Shown here: positions 9,236 to 18,733 of the stretch, piece after piece
Layout: each line of letters starts with the position of its first letter
Position numbering within the stretch: the first letter of the stretch is position 1
DNA from: Pectobacterium fontis
GTDB taxonomy: Bacteria; Pseudomonadota; Gammaproteobacteria; Enterobacterales; Enterobacteriaceae
Direction: 5' to 3'
NCBI RefSeq assembly: GCF_000803215.1
Contig: NZ_JSXC01000038.1
Span: 1-64,000 of the forward strand
DNA length: 64,000 bases
Notes under the pieces: generated by a model
Told to the model about the DNA's origin: nothing
Database searches by the model: none
Seen by the model: only the letters and a program-made list of their open reading frames with translations
Translations under genes and position numbers: made by a program

Positions 9236-11548
9236 ATGAAATTCAAACCATCCATCAAGCCATACCGCAACGCGGCTGGCGGCTGGGGCTCGTTGGAAGC
9301 CACCACGCGTTTTGTTCTCGACAGCAAGCAAGCGCTGAAAAATATCCGAAATTTGTTACGGGTCAATAAATCGAAAGGCTTTGACTGTCCCGGCTGTGCC
9401 TGGGGTGATGACAACAGCAGCACGTTCAGCTTCTGTGAAAACGGTGCCAAAGCTGTCAGTTGGGAAGCAACGCGCAAGTCGGTCGATCTGGATTTCTTTG
9501 CGGCTCACAGCGTCACGACACTACGTCAGCAAAGCGACTATTTCCTGGAGTATCAGGGACGCTTGACCCATCCGATGCGTTATGACCGCGCCAGCGATCG
9601 CTATGTTCCTATCAACTGGGACGCCGCATTTGCACTGATCGCCCACCACATCAATAACATGGATAACCCGAATCAGGCAGAATTGTATACGTCGGGACGC
9701 GCCAGCAATGAAGCCTCTTATCTGTATCAACTTTTTGGTCGCATGCTGGGCACCAACAATTTTCCTGACTGCTCGAATATGTGTCATGAAGCCAGTGGAA
9801 CCGGCCTGAAACAAAGCATCGGCGTCGGCAAAGGCACTATTCGGCTGGATGATTTCGAACACGCCGACGCGATTTTTGTCTTTGGTCAGAACCCCGGCAC
9901 CAACCATCCGCGGATGCTGCACAGCCTGCGCCATGCTGCCGATCGCGGTGCGCACATCGTTTCATTTAATACGCTACGCGAGCGCGGTCTGGAACGCTTT
10001 GCCAATCCGCAGAACCCGCTGGAACTGCTCACACCGCTGTCCGGCACCATCAGCGAAACCTATCTGCAACCCAATCTGGGCGGTGATATGGCCGCTGTGC
10101 GTGGCATGGTAAAAGCGCTGTTGCAAACGCATCGCCAGCGTCTGGCTACCGGAGAAGCTGGCTTATTTGATCAGGATTTCTTGTCCACGCATACCCAGCA
10201 GGTGGACGACTATCTGGCGGCAGTCGATGCCACAAGTTGGCAAAAAATTGAGCAGCAATCCGGCCTGAGTGAAGCGCAGTTGCGTTACGTCGCCGCCATT
10301 TATCAGCAGTCACCGCGAGTGATCTGCACCTGGGCAATGGGGATTACCCAGCACAAGCATTCCGTCGCTACCGTGCGGGAAATCGTGAACCTGCAACTGC
10401 TGTTCGGGCAATTAGGGAAGCCGGGAGCTGGGCTGTGTCCGGTACGTGGTCACAGTAATGTGCAAGGTAACCGCACAATGGGTATTGATGAGAAACCGAC
10501 TGCCGCGTTTCTCGACCGTCTGGCGGCGCATTATGATTTCACACCGCCTTATGCCGCAGGTCACAATACGGTAGAGGCGTTGGAAGCCATGCTGCGTGAT
10601 GAGATAAAAGTGCTTATCGCGCTGGGTGGTAACCTCGCCGCCGCCGCGCCAGATTCGGCACGCACCGAAGACGCACTCAGCCGTTGCGATTTGACCGTCC
10701 ACATCAGCACCAAGCTCAACCGTAGCCACCTGATTACCGGCAAGGTCGATGCGCTGATTCTGCCGACGCTTGGCCGCACCGATCTCGATATGCAGGCCAG
10801 CGGCGCACAGTTTATTACCGTCGAAGACTCTTTCAGTATGGTGCACGCCTCACAAGGCGTCGGGCAGCCGCTTTCGCCGTTGCAGCGTTCGGAAACCGCG
10901 ATTGTCGCCGGTATCGCTGATGCGGTTCTCGGCCATGAAAAGCTCAACTGGCTGACGCTGGCGGATGATTATTCACGCATCCGCGATCATATCGCCGCCA
11001 CCCTTCCCGGCTTCACCGATTTCAACGCCAACTGCGACCTGCCGGGCGGATTCTATCTCGGTAATGCCGCCGCTGAGCTCCGCTTTAACACCCCCAGCGG
11101 GAAAGCGCAATTCAGCCATGCCATGCTGCCCGATACGCTATTCCCGCAGTTACAAGGCAGTGATGTACCTTTCACGCTGCAAACGCTGCGTTCACACGAT
11201 CAGTACAACACCACGATTTATGGCCTGGATGACCGCTATCGCGGCGTTTATGGTCAACGTGAAGTGCTATTCATGAACCCGGATGACATCGCCGCGTTAG
11301 GATTGGAAGATGGCGATCGAGTCGATATCGAGACGCTGTGGAACGATGGCATCACTCGCGTCGTCAACGGCTTCAAGCTGGTGAGCTACGCGATCCCACG
11401 CGGCAATCTGGCGGCTTATTACCCGGAAACCAACCCGCTGGTGCCGCTATCCAGTTTTGGCGATGAAACACACACGCCGACATCTAAATCCGTGCCGGTT
11501 AGCGTTCGCCGCAGTACGCAGGCAGAGCCTTTGCTACGTATCGCCTGA
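9236..11548 (+). CDS. ydeP: YdeP-type FdhF-like molybdopterin oxidoreductase
   Basis: A 770-residue protein of the formate-dehydrogenase-like molybdopterin family, closest in sequence pattern to E. coli YdeP. The N-terminus has NAAGGWGSL and the cysteine motif FDCPGCAW. The molybdopterin region carries SGRASNEASYLYQLF, NNFPDCSNMCHE, GQNPGTNHPRM and RGHSNVQGNRT. The C-terminal molydopterin-dinucleotide-binding domain includes RSHDQYNTTIYGLDDRYRG. It probably binds bis-MGD; the CxxC near the start may help hold an Fe-S cluster. The physiological substrate is unknown, though E. coli YdeP contributes to acid resistance. ATG 9236 follows GCGGA and matches the family start; an upstream ATG lies inside the repeat. 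It is divergent from a LysR gene. Confidence 0.88.
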   Translation: MKFKPSIKPYRNAAGGWGSLEATTRFVLDSKQALKNIRNLLRVNKSKGFDCPGCAWGDDNSSTFSFCENGAKAVSWEATRKSVDLDFFAAHSVTTLRQQSDYFLEYQGRLTHPMRYDRASDRYVPINWDAAFALIAHHINNMDNPNQAELYTSGRASNEASYLYQLFGRMLGTNNFPDCSNMCHEASGTGLKQSIGVGKGTIRLDDFEHADAIFVFGQNPGTNHPRMLHSLRHAADRGAHIVSFNTLRERGLERFANPQNPLELLTPLSGTISETYLQPNLGGDMAAVRGMVKALLQTHRQRLATGEAGLFDQDFLSTHTQQVDDYLAAVDATSWQKIEQQSGLSEAQLRYVAAIYQQSPRVICTWAMGITQHKHSVATVREIVNLQLLFGQLGKPGAGLCPVRGHSNVQGNRTMGIDEKPTAAFLDRLAAHYDFTPPYAAGHNTVEALEAMLRDEIKVLIALGGNLAAAAPDSARTEDALSRCDLTVHISTKLNRSHLITGKVDALILPTLGRTDLDMQASGAQFITVEDSFSMVHASQGVGQPLSPLQRSETAIVAGIADAVLGHEKLNWLTLADDYSRIRDHIAATLPGFTDFNANCDLPGGFYLGNAAAELRFNTPSGKAQFSHAMLPDTLFPQLQGSDVPFTLQTLRSHDQYNTTIYGLDDRYRGVYGQREVLFMNPDDIAALGLEDGDRVDIETLWNDGITRVVNGFKLVSYAIPRGNLAAYYPETNPLVPLSSFGDETHTPTSKSVPVSVRRSTQAEPLLRIA

Positions 11549-11586
11549 CCCTCTATCCATCAGGCAGTAAATCATCATGCAGACGG

Positions 11587-11623
11587 CCTGCCGTGTGGCG
11601 AAATCAACAGCGCCTACGGCAGG
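11587..11623. other. Strong hairpin after the ydeP-like gene
   Basis: Arms CCTGCCGT (11587-11594) and ACGGCAGG (11616-11623), with an inner GGCG/CGCC pairing around an A-rich loop. There is no following T run, so it may stabilise or terminate poorly. It lies in the 235-base gap before rnb. Confidence 0.45.
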
Positions 11624-11783
11624 TGGCCGACGGAAAAGTCGCATCGGCTTGGCTCGAATTTATTCACGCATCGACAGCCGTTATGTAACCCTGCCATCCC
11701 CGATTATTCTTGCCGCCAGCACCCGATTCGAGTAAAACTGTGAACCGCTAATCGAGCCACTCACAACCGTATTTCTGGACGCT

Positions 11784-13718
11784 ATGTTTCAAGATAACCC
11801 GCTGCTTGCACAGCTAAAACAGCAACTTCACTCTCAGGCTCCCCGAGTTGAAGGTGTCGTCAAAGGCACCGATAAAGGATTTGGCTTTCTTGAAGCTGAC
11901 GGACAAAAAAGCTATTTCATTCCCCCGCCACACATGAAGAAAGTGATGCACGGCGACCGGATTACCGCCACCCTGCATACCGAAAAAGATCGGGAGATTG
12001 TCGAGCCAGAAACGCTGATCGAACCCTTCCTTACCCGATTTGTGGGTCGTATCCATAAAAAAGACGATCGTCTATCCATTACACCCGATCACCCGCTGCT
12101 GAAAGACGTGATTCCCTGCCGCGCCGCGCGCGATGTTACGCATCCTTTTCAGGAGGGCGATTGGGCAGTGGCAGAAATGCGCCGTCACCCGCTGAAGGGC
12201 GACCGTGGCTTTCATGCCGAACTGACGCAGTACATCACCACGGGTGACGATCCGTTAGCACCATGGTGGGTGACACTGTCACGTCACAATCTGGAGCGAT
12301 CGGCCCCGGACGTTGACGCAACCGAACGCCATGACGGCGACCTCGCTCGCGAAGATCTCACCGCGCTGAGCTTTGTCACTATCGACAGTGCCAGCACCGA
12401 AGATATGGACGATGCGCTGTACGTGCAGGACAACGGCGATGGTTCATTGCAATTAACCATCGCGATTGCCGATCCAACCGCATATGTGGATGCGGGCAGC
12501 GAGCTGGATAATATTGCACGCCAGCGCGCCTTTACCAACTATTTGCCCGGCTTCAATATCCCCATGCTGCCGCGCCCGCTATCGGATGATATCTGTTCCC
12601 TGCGCCCGAACGAGCGTCGCCCTGTTCTCGCCTGTCGCGTAACAATTGCTGCCGATGGCGCGTTGGGTGACGACATCCACTTCTTTGCCGCCTGGATCGA
12701 ATCCAAAGCTAAACTGGCCTATGACAACGTTTCTGACTGGCTGGAAGAACAAGGCGAATGGCAGCCGCAAAACGATGCCATCGCCGAACAAATCCGTTTG
12801 CTGCATCGCCTCTGTCTGGCACGCAGCGCATGGCGTACCACCCATGCGCTGGTGTTTAAAGAGCGCCCAGATTATCGTTTCCTCTTGGGTGAAAAAGGCG
12901 ACGTGCTGGATATCGTGGTTGAACACCGTCGTATTGCCAACCGTATTGTCGAAGAGTCCATGATTGCAGCCAACGTCTGCGCGGCCATGGTACTGCGCGA
13001 CAAACTGGGCTTCGGTATCTATAACGTGCATAACGGTTTCGACCCCGTATCGATTGATCAGGCGGTTGCCGTGCTGGATACGTACGGTGTTAAAGCCGAC
13101 GCACAGACGCTGTTGACGCTGGAAGGCTTCTGTACGCTGCGCCGCGAACTGGATGCCCAGCCGACCCAGTTCCTCGATAGCCGTATTCGTCGCTTTCAGT
13201 CTTTCGCGGAAGTCAGCACCACGCCTGGGCCGCACTTCGGTCTGGGGCTGGAAACCTATGCCACCTGGACATCCCCAATCCGCAAATACGGCGATATGGT
13301 GAACCACCGTTTACTAAAAGCGGTCATCACCGGACAGGCGGCGGAAAAACCACAGGACGACATCACGGTACAACTGGCCGAGCGCCGTCGCCTCAACCGG
13401 ATGGCTGAGCGTGATGTCGGTGACTGGCTGTATGCACGTTATCTCAGCGATAAAGCGGGAACGGACGTTCGTTTCAACGCGGAAATCATGGATGTTACTC
13501 GCGGCGGCCTGCGCGTTCGCCTGCTGGATAACGGTGCCGTGGCATTTATCCCGTCCTCCTTTATCCACGCCGTGCGCGATGAACTGGTGTGCAGCCAGGA
13601 AATGGGCACGCTTTCGGTGAAAGGCGACGTCGTTTATCGTCAAGGGGATACGCTGGACGTCGCCATTACGGAAGTCCGTCTGGAAACTCGCAGCATTGTG
13701 GCAAAACCAGCCGCATAA
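11784..13718 (+). CDS. rnb: RNase II, exoribonuclease
   Basis: Processive 3'-to-5' hydrolytic exoribonuclease of single-stranded RNA, cytoplasmic or membrane-associated. The 644-residue length equals the E. coli enzyme. Order: N-terminal cold-shock domains ([13 protein letters not shown] near residue 28), RNB catalytic domain from ~190 with the acidic metal site [12 protein letters not shown], the conserved [13 protein letters not shown] segment, and a C-terminal S1 domain (residues ~560-640, [11 protein letters not shown]). All the expected catalytic aspartates in STEDMDDA are present. ATG 11784 gives the family N-terminus [13 protein letters not shown] hairpin at 13727-13750 follows. Confidence 0.97.
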   Translation: MFQDNPLLAQLKQQLHSQAPRVEGVVKGTDKGFGFLEADGQKSYFIPPPHMKKVMHGDRITATLHTEKDREIVEPETLIEPFLTRFVGRIHKKDDRLSITPDHPLLKDVIPCRAARDVTHPFQEGDWAVAEMRRHPLKGDRGFHAELTQYITTGDDPLAPWWVTLSRHNLERSAPDVDATERHDGDLAREDLTALSFVTIDSASTEDMDDALYVQDNGDGSLQLTIAIADPTAYVDAGSELDNIARQRAFTNYLPGFNIPMLPRPLSDDICSLRPNERRPVLACRVTIAADGALGDDIHFFAAWIESKAKLAYDNVSDWLEEQGEWQPQNDAIAEQIRLLHRLCLARSAWRTTHALVFKERPDYRFLLGEKGDVLDIVVEHRRIANRIVEESMIAANVCAAMVLRDKLGFGIYNVHNGFDPVSIDQAVAVLDTYGVKADAQTLLTLEGFCTLRRELDAQPTQFLDSRIRRFQSFAEVSTTPGPHFGLGLETYATWTSPIRKYGDMVNHRLLKAVITGQAAEKPQDDITVQLAERRRLNRMAERDVGDWLYARYLSDKAGTDVRFNAEIMDVTRGGLRVRLLDNGAVAFIPSSFIHAVRDELVCSQEMGTLSVKGDVVYRQGDTLDVAITEVRLETRSIVAKPAA

Positions 13719-13726
13719 TATCGTTG

Positions 13727-13750
13727 TGCCGCCGACTCACCTCGGCGGCA
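13727..13750 (+). terminator. Hairpin downstream of rnb
   Basis: Nine-base-pair stem (TGCCGCCGA at 13727-13735, TCGGCGGCA at 13742-13750) with a six-base loop just after the rnb stop. The following bases are only moderately T-rich, so termination strength is uncertain. Confidence 0.55.
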
Positions 13751-13966
13751 ATCTCTCTGTGCGGGCGTTTACAGTGAACTAGCCCGCATGTATTTTCTAC
13801 CGGATTGGTACGTTAGCCCTTGTTTGGGCTTTAATTTTATTTACATAAATTCACCTTCGCTCACATTTTCTCATCCATTCGCTTCTCTTCGCCAGTAAAC
13901 CCACTATTGTTAAATTGCATTAACACTCGCGCTACACCCTTTCTGAATAACGAAGGAGCCGTTGTT

Positions 13967-16030
13967 ATGAGTAACGTAAAGAGCATTGTGATCTGGCTGC
14001 TGGTCGGTCTGGCGGGCGCCTTTGCGTTCGCCACGCTGGCACTGAGTCGCGGTGAACACGTCAATGCCGTGTGGCTGGTTATCGCCGCGGTATCGTGTTA
14101 CAGCATCGCCTACCGGTTTTACAGCCTGTTTATCGCCAAAAAGGTGTTTGAGCTAGACGATCGCCGACTGACACCGGCTGAACGTCACAACGACGGCCTG
14201 GATTACGTTCCCACCAATAAATGGGTACTGTTCGGTCACCACTTCGCCGCGATTGCCGGAGCCGGGCCACTCGTTGGGCCGATCCTCGCCGCACAGATGG
14301 GGTTCCTCCCCGGTACGATCTGGATTCTGGTCGGCGTAATGCTCGCAGGCGCCGTGCAGGATTTTCTGGTGCTGTTTATCTCCACCCGCCGCGATGGTCG
14401 TTCTCTGGGGGAAATGGCAAAACAGGAACTCGGGACGTTCGCGGGTATTATCACGATGCTCGGCGCATTAGGCGTAATGATCATCATTCTCTCGGCGCTG
14501 GCGCTGGTCGTGGTAAAAGCGCTGGCGGAAAGTCCGTGGGGGTTGTTCACTATCGCGGCCACCATCCCCATCGCACTCTTTATGGGCGTTTACATGCGCT
14601 TTTTACGTCCGGGTAAAATCGCTGAGGTGTCTATCATCGGTTTTGTGCTGATGATGCTGGCGATTGTCTACGGCGGTAACATCGCCGCACACCCTTACTG
14701 GGGGCCATTCTTCACCTTGAAAGGCACCTCGCTCACCTGGATTCTGGTGATCTACGGCTTCATTGCCTCTGTCCTGCCCGTCTGGCTGCTGCTGGCACCG
14801 CGTGATTATCTCTCTACGTTCCTGAAAATCGGGGTCATTATCGGGCTGGCTTTCGGTATCGTGTTCGCCATGCCGGAAATGAAGATGCCCGCCGTTTCTC
14901 GTTTTATTGACGGCACTGGCCCGGTTTTCTCCGGCACGCTATTCCCCTTCCTGTTTATTACCATCGCCTGCGGTGCGATTTCCGGTTTCCATGCCTTGGT
15001 TTCCAGCGGCACCACGCCGAAACTGGTGGAGCGTGAAAGCCATATCCGCTTTATCGGCTATGGCGCGATGCTGATGGAGTCCTTCGTGGCGATCATGGCG
15101 CTGATTTGCGCCTCGGTTATCGAACCAGGTATCTACTTCGCGATGAACTCACCTGCCGCCTTGATCGGCACCACGGTGGAAAGCGCCTCGCAGGCCATCA
15201 ATAGCTGGGGATTTGTGATTACCCCACAGGAATTGAGCGCAATTGCCAATGACGTGGGTGAAGCCTCGATCCTTTCCCGCGCCGGTGGTGCGCCAACCTT
15301 CGCGGTAGGCATGGCGTACATCATCACGGAAATTTTTAACAGCCGGGCGATGATGGCATTCTGGTATCACTTCGCGATTCTGTTTGAAGCATTGTTCATT
15401 CTGACCGCCGTGGATGCCGGGACGCGCGCCTGTCGTTTCATGGTGCAGGATCTGGTTGGCATCGCGATTCCCAAATTAGCAAATAGTCACTCCTGGCTGG
15501 GGAATCTGGCGGGTACGACCGTTGCCGTTTCCGGTTGGGGATTCTTCGTCTATCAGGGTGTTATCGATCCGCTGGGCGGCATTAATACGCTGTGGCCGCT
15601 GTTTGGTATTGGTAACCAGATGCTCGCCTCAATGGCGCTAATTCTCGGCACCGTAGTGCTGTTTAAGATGAAAAAACAGCGCTATGCCTGGGTGACGATC
15701 GTCCCTACCGTTTGGCTGTTTATTACGTCGATGACGGCGGGCTGGCAAAAAATCTTCCATGAAAAACCCAGCATCGGTTTTCTGGCTCAGGCGAAACGCT
15801 TCGCCACCGGTATTGAACAGAACACGCTGATTGCCCCGGCCAAATCAATTAAAGACATGGAAACCATCGTCTTCAGCAATCAGATTAATGCCGCGCTCTG
15901 CGGGTTCTTCATGCTGGTTGCCGTGACGATGCTAGTTTCCGCGTTCTTTGTCATTCGACGTGCGCTGAACAGCAATGTACCAACGGCAAAAGAGACGCCG
16001 ATTGTGTTGCGGGATGGTGCTCAGCCTTAA
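13967..16030 (+). CDS. cstA: CstA-family carbon-starvation / peptide-pyruvate transporter
   Basis: A 687-residue multi-pass inner-membrane protein with many hydrophobic helices. It has the strongly conserved CstA signatures HNDGLDYVPTNKWVLFGHHF near residue 70, [27 protein letters not shown] and DAGTRACRFMVQD, and the C-terminal PTAKET. In E. coli CstA and its paralogue BtsT take up peptides and pyruvate, with cstA induced on carbon starvation through CRP. The sequence is nearer CstA than BtsT, judged by eye. ATG 13967 follows GAAGGAG; an in-frame ATG 60 bases upstream lacks a site. The usual downstream partner genes are absent; a terminator follows. Confidence 0.9.
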   Translation: MSNVKSIVIWLLVGLAGAFAFATLALSRGEHVNAVWLVIAAVSCYSIAYRFYSLFIAKKVFELDDRRLTPAERHNDGLDYVPTNKWVLFGHHFAAIAGAGPLVGPILAAQMGFLPGTIWILVGVMLAGAVQDFLVLFISTRRDGRSLGEMAKQELGTFAGIITMLGALGVMIIILSALALVVVKALAESPWGLFTIAATIPIALFMGVYMRFLRPGKIAEVSIIGFVLMMLAIVYGGNIAAHPYWGPFFTLKGTSLTWILVIYGFIASVLPVWLLLAPRDYLSTFLKIGVIIGLAFGIVFAMPEMKMPAVSRFIDGTGPVFSGTLFPFLFITIACGAISGFHALVSSGTTPKLVERESHIRFIGYGAMLMESFVAIMALICASVIEPGIYFAMNSPAALIGTTVESASQAINSWGFVITPQELSAIANDVGEASILSRAGGAPTFAVGMAYIITEIFNSRAMMAFWYHFAILFEALFILTAVDAGTRACRFMVQDLVGIAIPKLANSHSWLGNLAGTTVAVSGWGFFVYQGVIDPLGGINTLWPLFGIGNQMLASMALILGTVVLFKMKKQRYAWVTIVPTVWLFITSMTAGWQKIFHEKPSIGFLAQAKRFATGIEQNTLIAPAKSIKDMETIVFSNQINAALCGFFMLVAVTMLVSAFFVIRRALNSNVPTAKETPIVLRDGAQP

Positions 16031-16050
16031 ACTATTACGACCTCACCTTC

Positions 16051-16077
16051 AATCCCTCCTTCGCGGAGGGATTTTTT
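16051..16077 (+). terminator. Terminator of the cstA gene
   Basis: Nine-base stem AATCCCTCC/GGAGGGATT with a TTCGC loop, followed by a T run; starts 21 bases after the stop codon. Confidence 0.9.
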
Positions 16078-16140
16078 ATTGAGGGAACGTTTTGCGGCGC
16101 TATATCGCTGAAATGGAAAGAGAAGAGAATCCCGCTACGG

Positions 16141-16836
16141 CTATTGTCCGTAATATGCGTTCTTACCGTGTTTGCGCAAATAGTGTTTATCCAGCAGTGT
16201 CTGCTGCATCTCACCCAACTGAGGCGTGAGCTGACGTGAAAAAATCCCCATATAGGCAAGCTCTTCCAGAACAACGGCGTTGTGCACCGCGTTGTCTGCA
16301 TCTTTCCCCCACGCAAAGGGGCCGTGCGAGTTGACCAATACGGCGGGGACATCTATCGGAGAAATTCCACGCTGGCGGAAAGTGTCGGCGATCACTTGCC
16401 CGGTTTCCCACTCATAGCGTCCGTTGATTTCCTCATCCGTCATCAGGCGCGTGCAGGGAATCGGTCCATAAAAGTAGTCTGCATGTGTTGTTCCCCAAGC
16501 GGGAATATCTTTACCCGCCTGCGCCCAGATCGTGGCATGACGCGAATGGGTATGCACAATACCGCCAATGTCGGCAAACGCCAGATAGAGCACACGGTGA
16601 GTATCAGTATCTGACGACGGTTTTTTCGTGCCCTCGACCACTTTACCGCTTTCCAGCTCCACGACAACCATATCCTCCAGCGTCATGGCTGAGTATTCCA
16701 CGCCGGACGGTTTGATCACCAGCAGGCCGCGTTGCCGATCTACCGCGCTGACATTTCCCCAGGTAAACGTCACCAGATTGTGCTGCGGCAAGGCCAGGTT
16801 GGCCTCCAACACCTGTTTTTTTAACAGTTCTAACAT
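16141..16836 (-). CDS. araD: L-ribulose-5-phosphate 4-epimerase
   Basis: Zinc-dependent class II aldolase-fold epimerase of 231 residues, converting L-ribulose-5-phosphate to D-xylulose-5-phosphate in arabinose catabolism. Visible motifs: [17 protein letters not shown], the zinc histidines in [15 protein letters not shown] and the later SHGPFAWG. The C-terminus [16 protein letters not shown] is typical of AraD. The relatives SgbE and UlaF act on the same phosphosugar, so AraD is chosen by length and C-terminus. It stands alone: araA, araB and araC are not beside it, in contrast to the E. coli araBAD operon. ATG 16836 has GGGAGG upstream. It is convergent with the CstA-family gene. Confidence 0.88.
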   Translation of the reverse strand: MLELLKKQVLEANLALPQHNLVTFTWGNVSAVDRQRGLLVIKPSGVEYSAMTLEDMVVVELESGKVVEGTKKPSSDTDTHRVLYLAFADIGGIVHTHSRHATIWAQAGKDIPAWGTTHADYFYGPIPCTRLMTDEEINGRYEWETGQVIADTFRQRGISPIDVPAVLVNSHGPFAWGKDADNAVHNAVVLEELAYMGIFSRQLTPQLGEMQQTLLDKHYLRKHGKNAYYGQ

Positions 16837-17173
16837 AATCAGCCTCCCACCTGCACGATAGCACCATTCTCGCGGGCTGACGGGCTGGTCGCTATGGGCT
16901 AAATCGCTAAAGACCTAGCGGTGTTCTGCTATGAGAAAAAGAAAGAGACACGCCACAAAATTGTTCAAAAAATAGCCTGTTTTATCAATTATTGCTATCG
17001 TTAAAGGTAACGTAGGGTAATTAAGAGTTTTTACCTGTTGCCGTTTTTCCCGATGATTATACTTGCCATCACGCGGTGAAAGGCTCGATTTCTTTATTTA
17101 ATACCGTATAAAGCGCTTTATTCGATATTTTCCTCACAAGAAACGTGAGACCAAGAGCAGAAAGGGGAAGAAA
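16837..17173. other. Divergent promoter region of araD and osmB
   Basis: About 340 bases, AT-rich near the middle. The TATAAA at about 17107-17112 is a plausible -10 for osmB. No clear AraC operator pair could be identified by eye. Confidence 0.4.
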
Positions 17174-17386
17174 ATGAAATTAACTAAACGTTTTGCGACA
17201 GCCGCTCTGGCGATTACGCTTGCTGTTACACTCGCAGGCTGTTCAAACATGTCCAAACGTGACCGTAATACCGCCATTGGTGCGGGTGCGGGTGCGGTAG
17301 GTGGCGCAATCTTAACGGATGGCGGAACATTAGGAACGCTGGGCGGTGCAGCTATCGGCGGGCTGATTGGCCGTCAGGTCGACTAA
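17174..17386 (+). CDS. osmB: OsmB, osmotically inducible lipoprotein
   Basis: A 70-residue small lipoprotein. The signal peptide ends in lipobox LAGC at residues 20-23, then SNMSKRDRNTAIGAGAGAVGG and a glycine-zipper tail (GTLGTLGGAAIGGLIG). The sequence after the lipobox is almost that of E. coli OsmB, an outer-membrane lipoprotein induced by high osmolarity and stationary phase (RpoS, Rcs). ATG 17174 has AAAGGGGAAG upstream. It is followed by a perfect inverted-repeat terminator and sits convergent to yciH. Confidence 0.95.
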   Translation: MKLTKRFATAALAITLAVTLAGCSNMSKRDRNTAIGAGAGAVGGAILTDGGTLGTLGGAAIGGLIGRQVD

Positions 17387-17399
17387 CGAATTCATAGGG

Positions 17400-17431
17400 A
17401 GCAGGTTAACGGGAGTTAACCTGCTGCTTTT
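17400..17431 (+). terminator. Terminator of osmB
   Basis: Perfect 11-bp stem AGCAGGTTAAC/GTTAACCTGCT with a GGGA loop, followed by a T-rich tract. Confidence 0.85.
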
Positions 17432-17445
17432 ATTTGTCATATATA

Positions 17446-17479
17446 TTTGTCATACCTCAAGCTGTATGTCGGCGTTAGC
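17446..17479 (-). repeat. Terminal fragment of the dispersed palindromic repeat
   Basis: The stretch GTCATACCTCAAGCTG and its continuation to GTTAGCC resembles one end of the repeat seen complete at 9098-9213. Only the end remains, and it overlaps the yciH stop codon at 17475-17477. Confidence 0.5.
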
Positions 17480-17810
17480 CGCCAGCCAGCTTAACCTTCA
17501 TGCCTTTCGCTTCCAGTAATTGTTTTAACAGATCGCGTTTATCTCCCTGTATCTCGATCACACCGTCTTTCACTGAACCGCCACAGCCGCATTTTTTCTT
17601 CAATTCAGCAGCCAGCTTATCCAGCTCGGCATCATCCAGATCGAGGCCGCTAATCAGGCATACGCCCTTCCCTTTGCGCCCACTGGTTTGACGCTGGATG
17701 CGCACAATGCCATCCCCTTTTGGCCGCACTGTCTTTTCTTCTTCTGGCTTAATGCGCCCAGTTTCCGTGGAGTAAACCAGTTGACTATTCTCATCACGAC
17801 GCATGTTCAT
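17475..17810 (-). CDS. yciH: YciH, SUI1/eIF1-family translation-associated protein
   Basis: A 111-residue protein with a SUI1 fold ([22 protein letters not shown], then [20 protein letters not shown]). It is homologous to eukaryotic eIF1. In E. coli, YciH has been linked to initiation fidelity and translation repression under stress. Its ATG overlaps the pyrF stop by four bases (ATGA), giving a pyrF-yciH unit as in E. coli. The last codons abut a fragment of the dispersed repeat. Confidence 0.95.
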   Translation of the reverse strand: MNMRRDENSQLVYSTETGRIKPEEEKTVRPKGDGIVRIQRQTSGRKGKGVCLISGLDLDDAELDKLAAELKKKCGCGGSVKDGVIEIQGDKRDLLKQLLEAKGMKVKLAGG

Positions 17811-18550
17811 GATGCCGCACCGTTTAACAATGACGCACGAATATCGCGCAGCGTTTGGGCGGGATCCGCAGATTGAGTGATCGGACGTCCAATCACCATA
17901 TAGTCGACACCAGCCTGCTGCGCCTGAACTGGCGTCATAATACGGCGCTGATCGCCAACATCACTGCCTGCCGGACGAATTCCCGGTGTGACCAATTTAA
18001 ATGCCTGACCGCATACCTGCTTCAACCGTTGCGCTTCATGCGCGGAACATACCACGCCATCCAGCCCGCTGTTATGCGTTAGCACGGCCAGTTTTTCTGC
18101 CTGCTCTGCCGGGCTGAGCGTAATCCCAAGCCCGCGTAAATCTTCTTCATCCATGCTGGTGAGCACCGTCACAGCAATCAGCAGCGGAGCATTGCTACCA
18201 AACGGCATTAGCGCTTCTTTCGCCGCCGTCATCATACGCGAACCACCGCTGGCGTGGACATTAACCATCCACACGCCAAGATCGGCTGCTGCCGCAACGG
18301 CATGAGCGACGGTATTCGGAATATCGTGGAATTTTAGATCGAGAAAGACCTCAAAACCGCGCTGCTGTAACGTCTGTACGAACTGGGGGCCGAATAAGGT
18401 AAACATCTCTTTACCTACTTTCAAACGGCAATCCTGCGGATCGATACGGTCAACAAATGACAGTGCCGCATCTTGGCTGGCATAGTCCAACGCGACCACA
18501 ATCGGGGATGATACCGTTTGATTCTTTTCCTGTAGATTCTCGTTTTTCAT
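17807..18550 (-). CDS. pyrF: Orotidine 5'-phosphate decarboxylase
   Basis: Last step of de novo UMP synthesis, a cofactor-free decarboxylation. 247 residues, TIM barrel. The catalytic charge network is visible in [12 protein letters not shown] (around residue 71). VTPGIRP and the phosphate-binding [12 protein letters not shown] are near the C-terminus. ATG 18550 gives an N-terminus slightly longer than in E. coli; an internal start cannot be excluded. It lies downstream of lapB with a 183-base gap and is translationally coupled to yciH. Confidence 0.97.
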   Translation of the reverse strand: MKNENLQEKNQTVSSPIVVALDYASQDAALSFVDRIDPQDCRLKVGKEMFTLFGPQFVQTLQQRGFEVFLDLKFHDIPNTVAHAVAAAADLGVWMVNVHASGGSRMMTAAKEALMPFGSNAPLLIAVTVLTSMDEEDLRGLGITLSPAEQAEKLAVLTHNSGLDGVVCSAHEAQRLKQVCGQAFKLVTPGIRPAGSDVGDQRRIMTPVQAQQAGVDYMVIGRPITQSADPAQTLRDIRASLLNGAAS

Positions 18551-18733
18551 TCGTCACCCAGTCTATTGCGAAGCCAAAATTCCCGCCGCATTCTACATGC
18601 CCCGTCAGTGAAATCCCAGCCACCTGAAAAGCAATGGCGTTAAAGAAGCCTGCTGAAACGGAAATTAGCCTACAACTATAAGTATGTTGTAACTAAATTG
18701 CGTTAACAACCATTCATTCGATATCATAAGACG

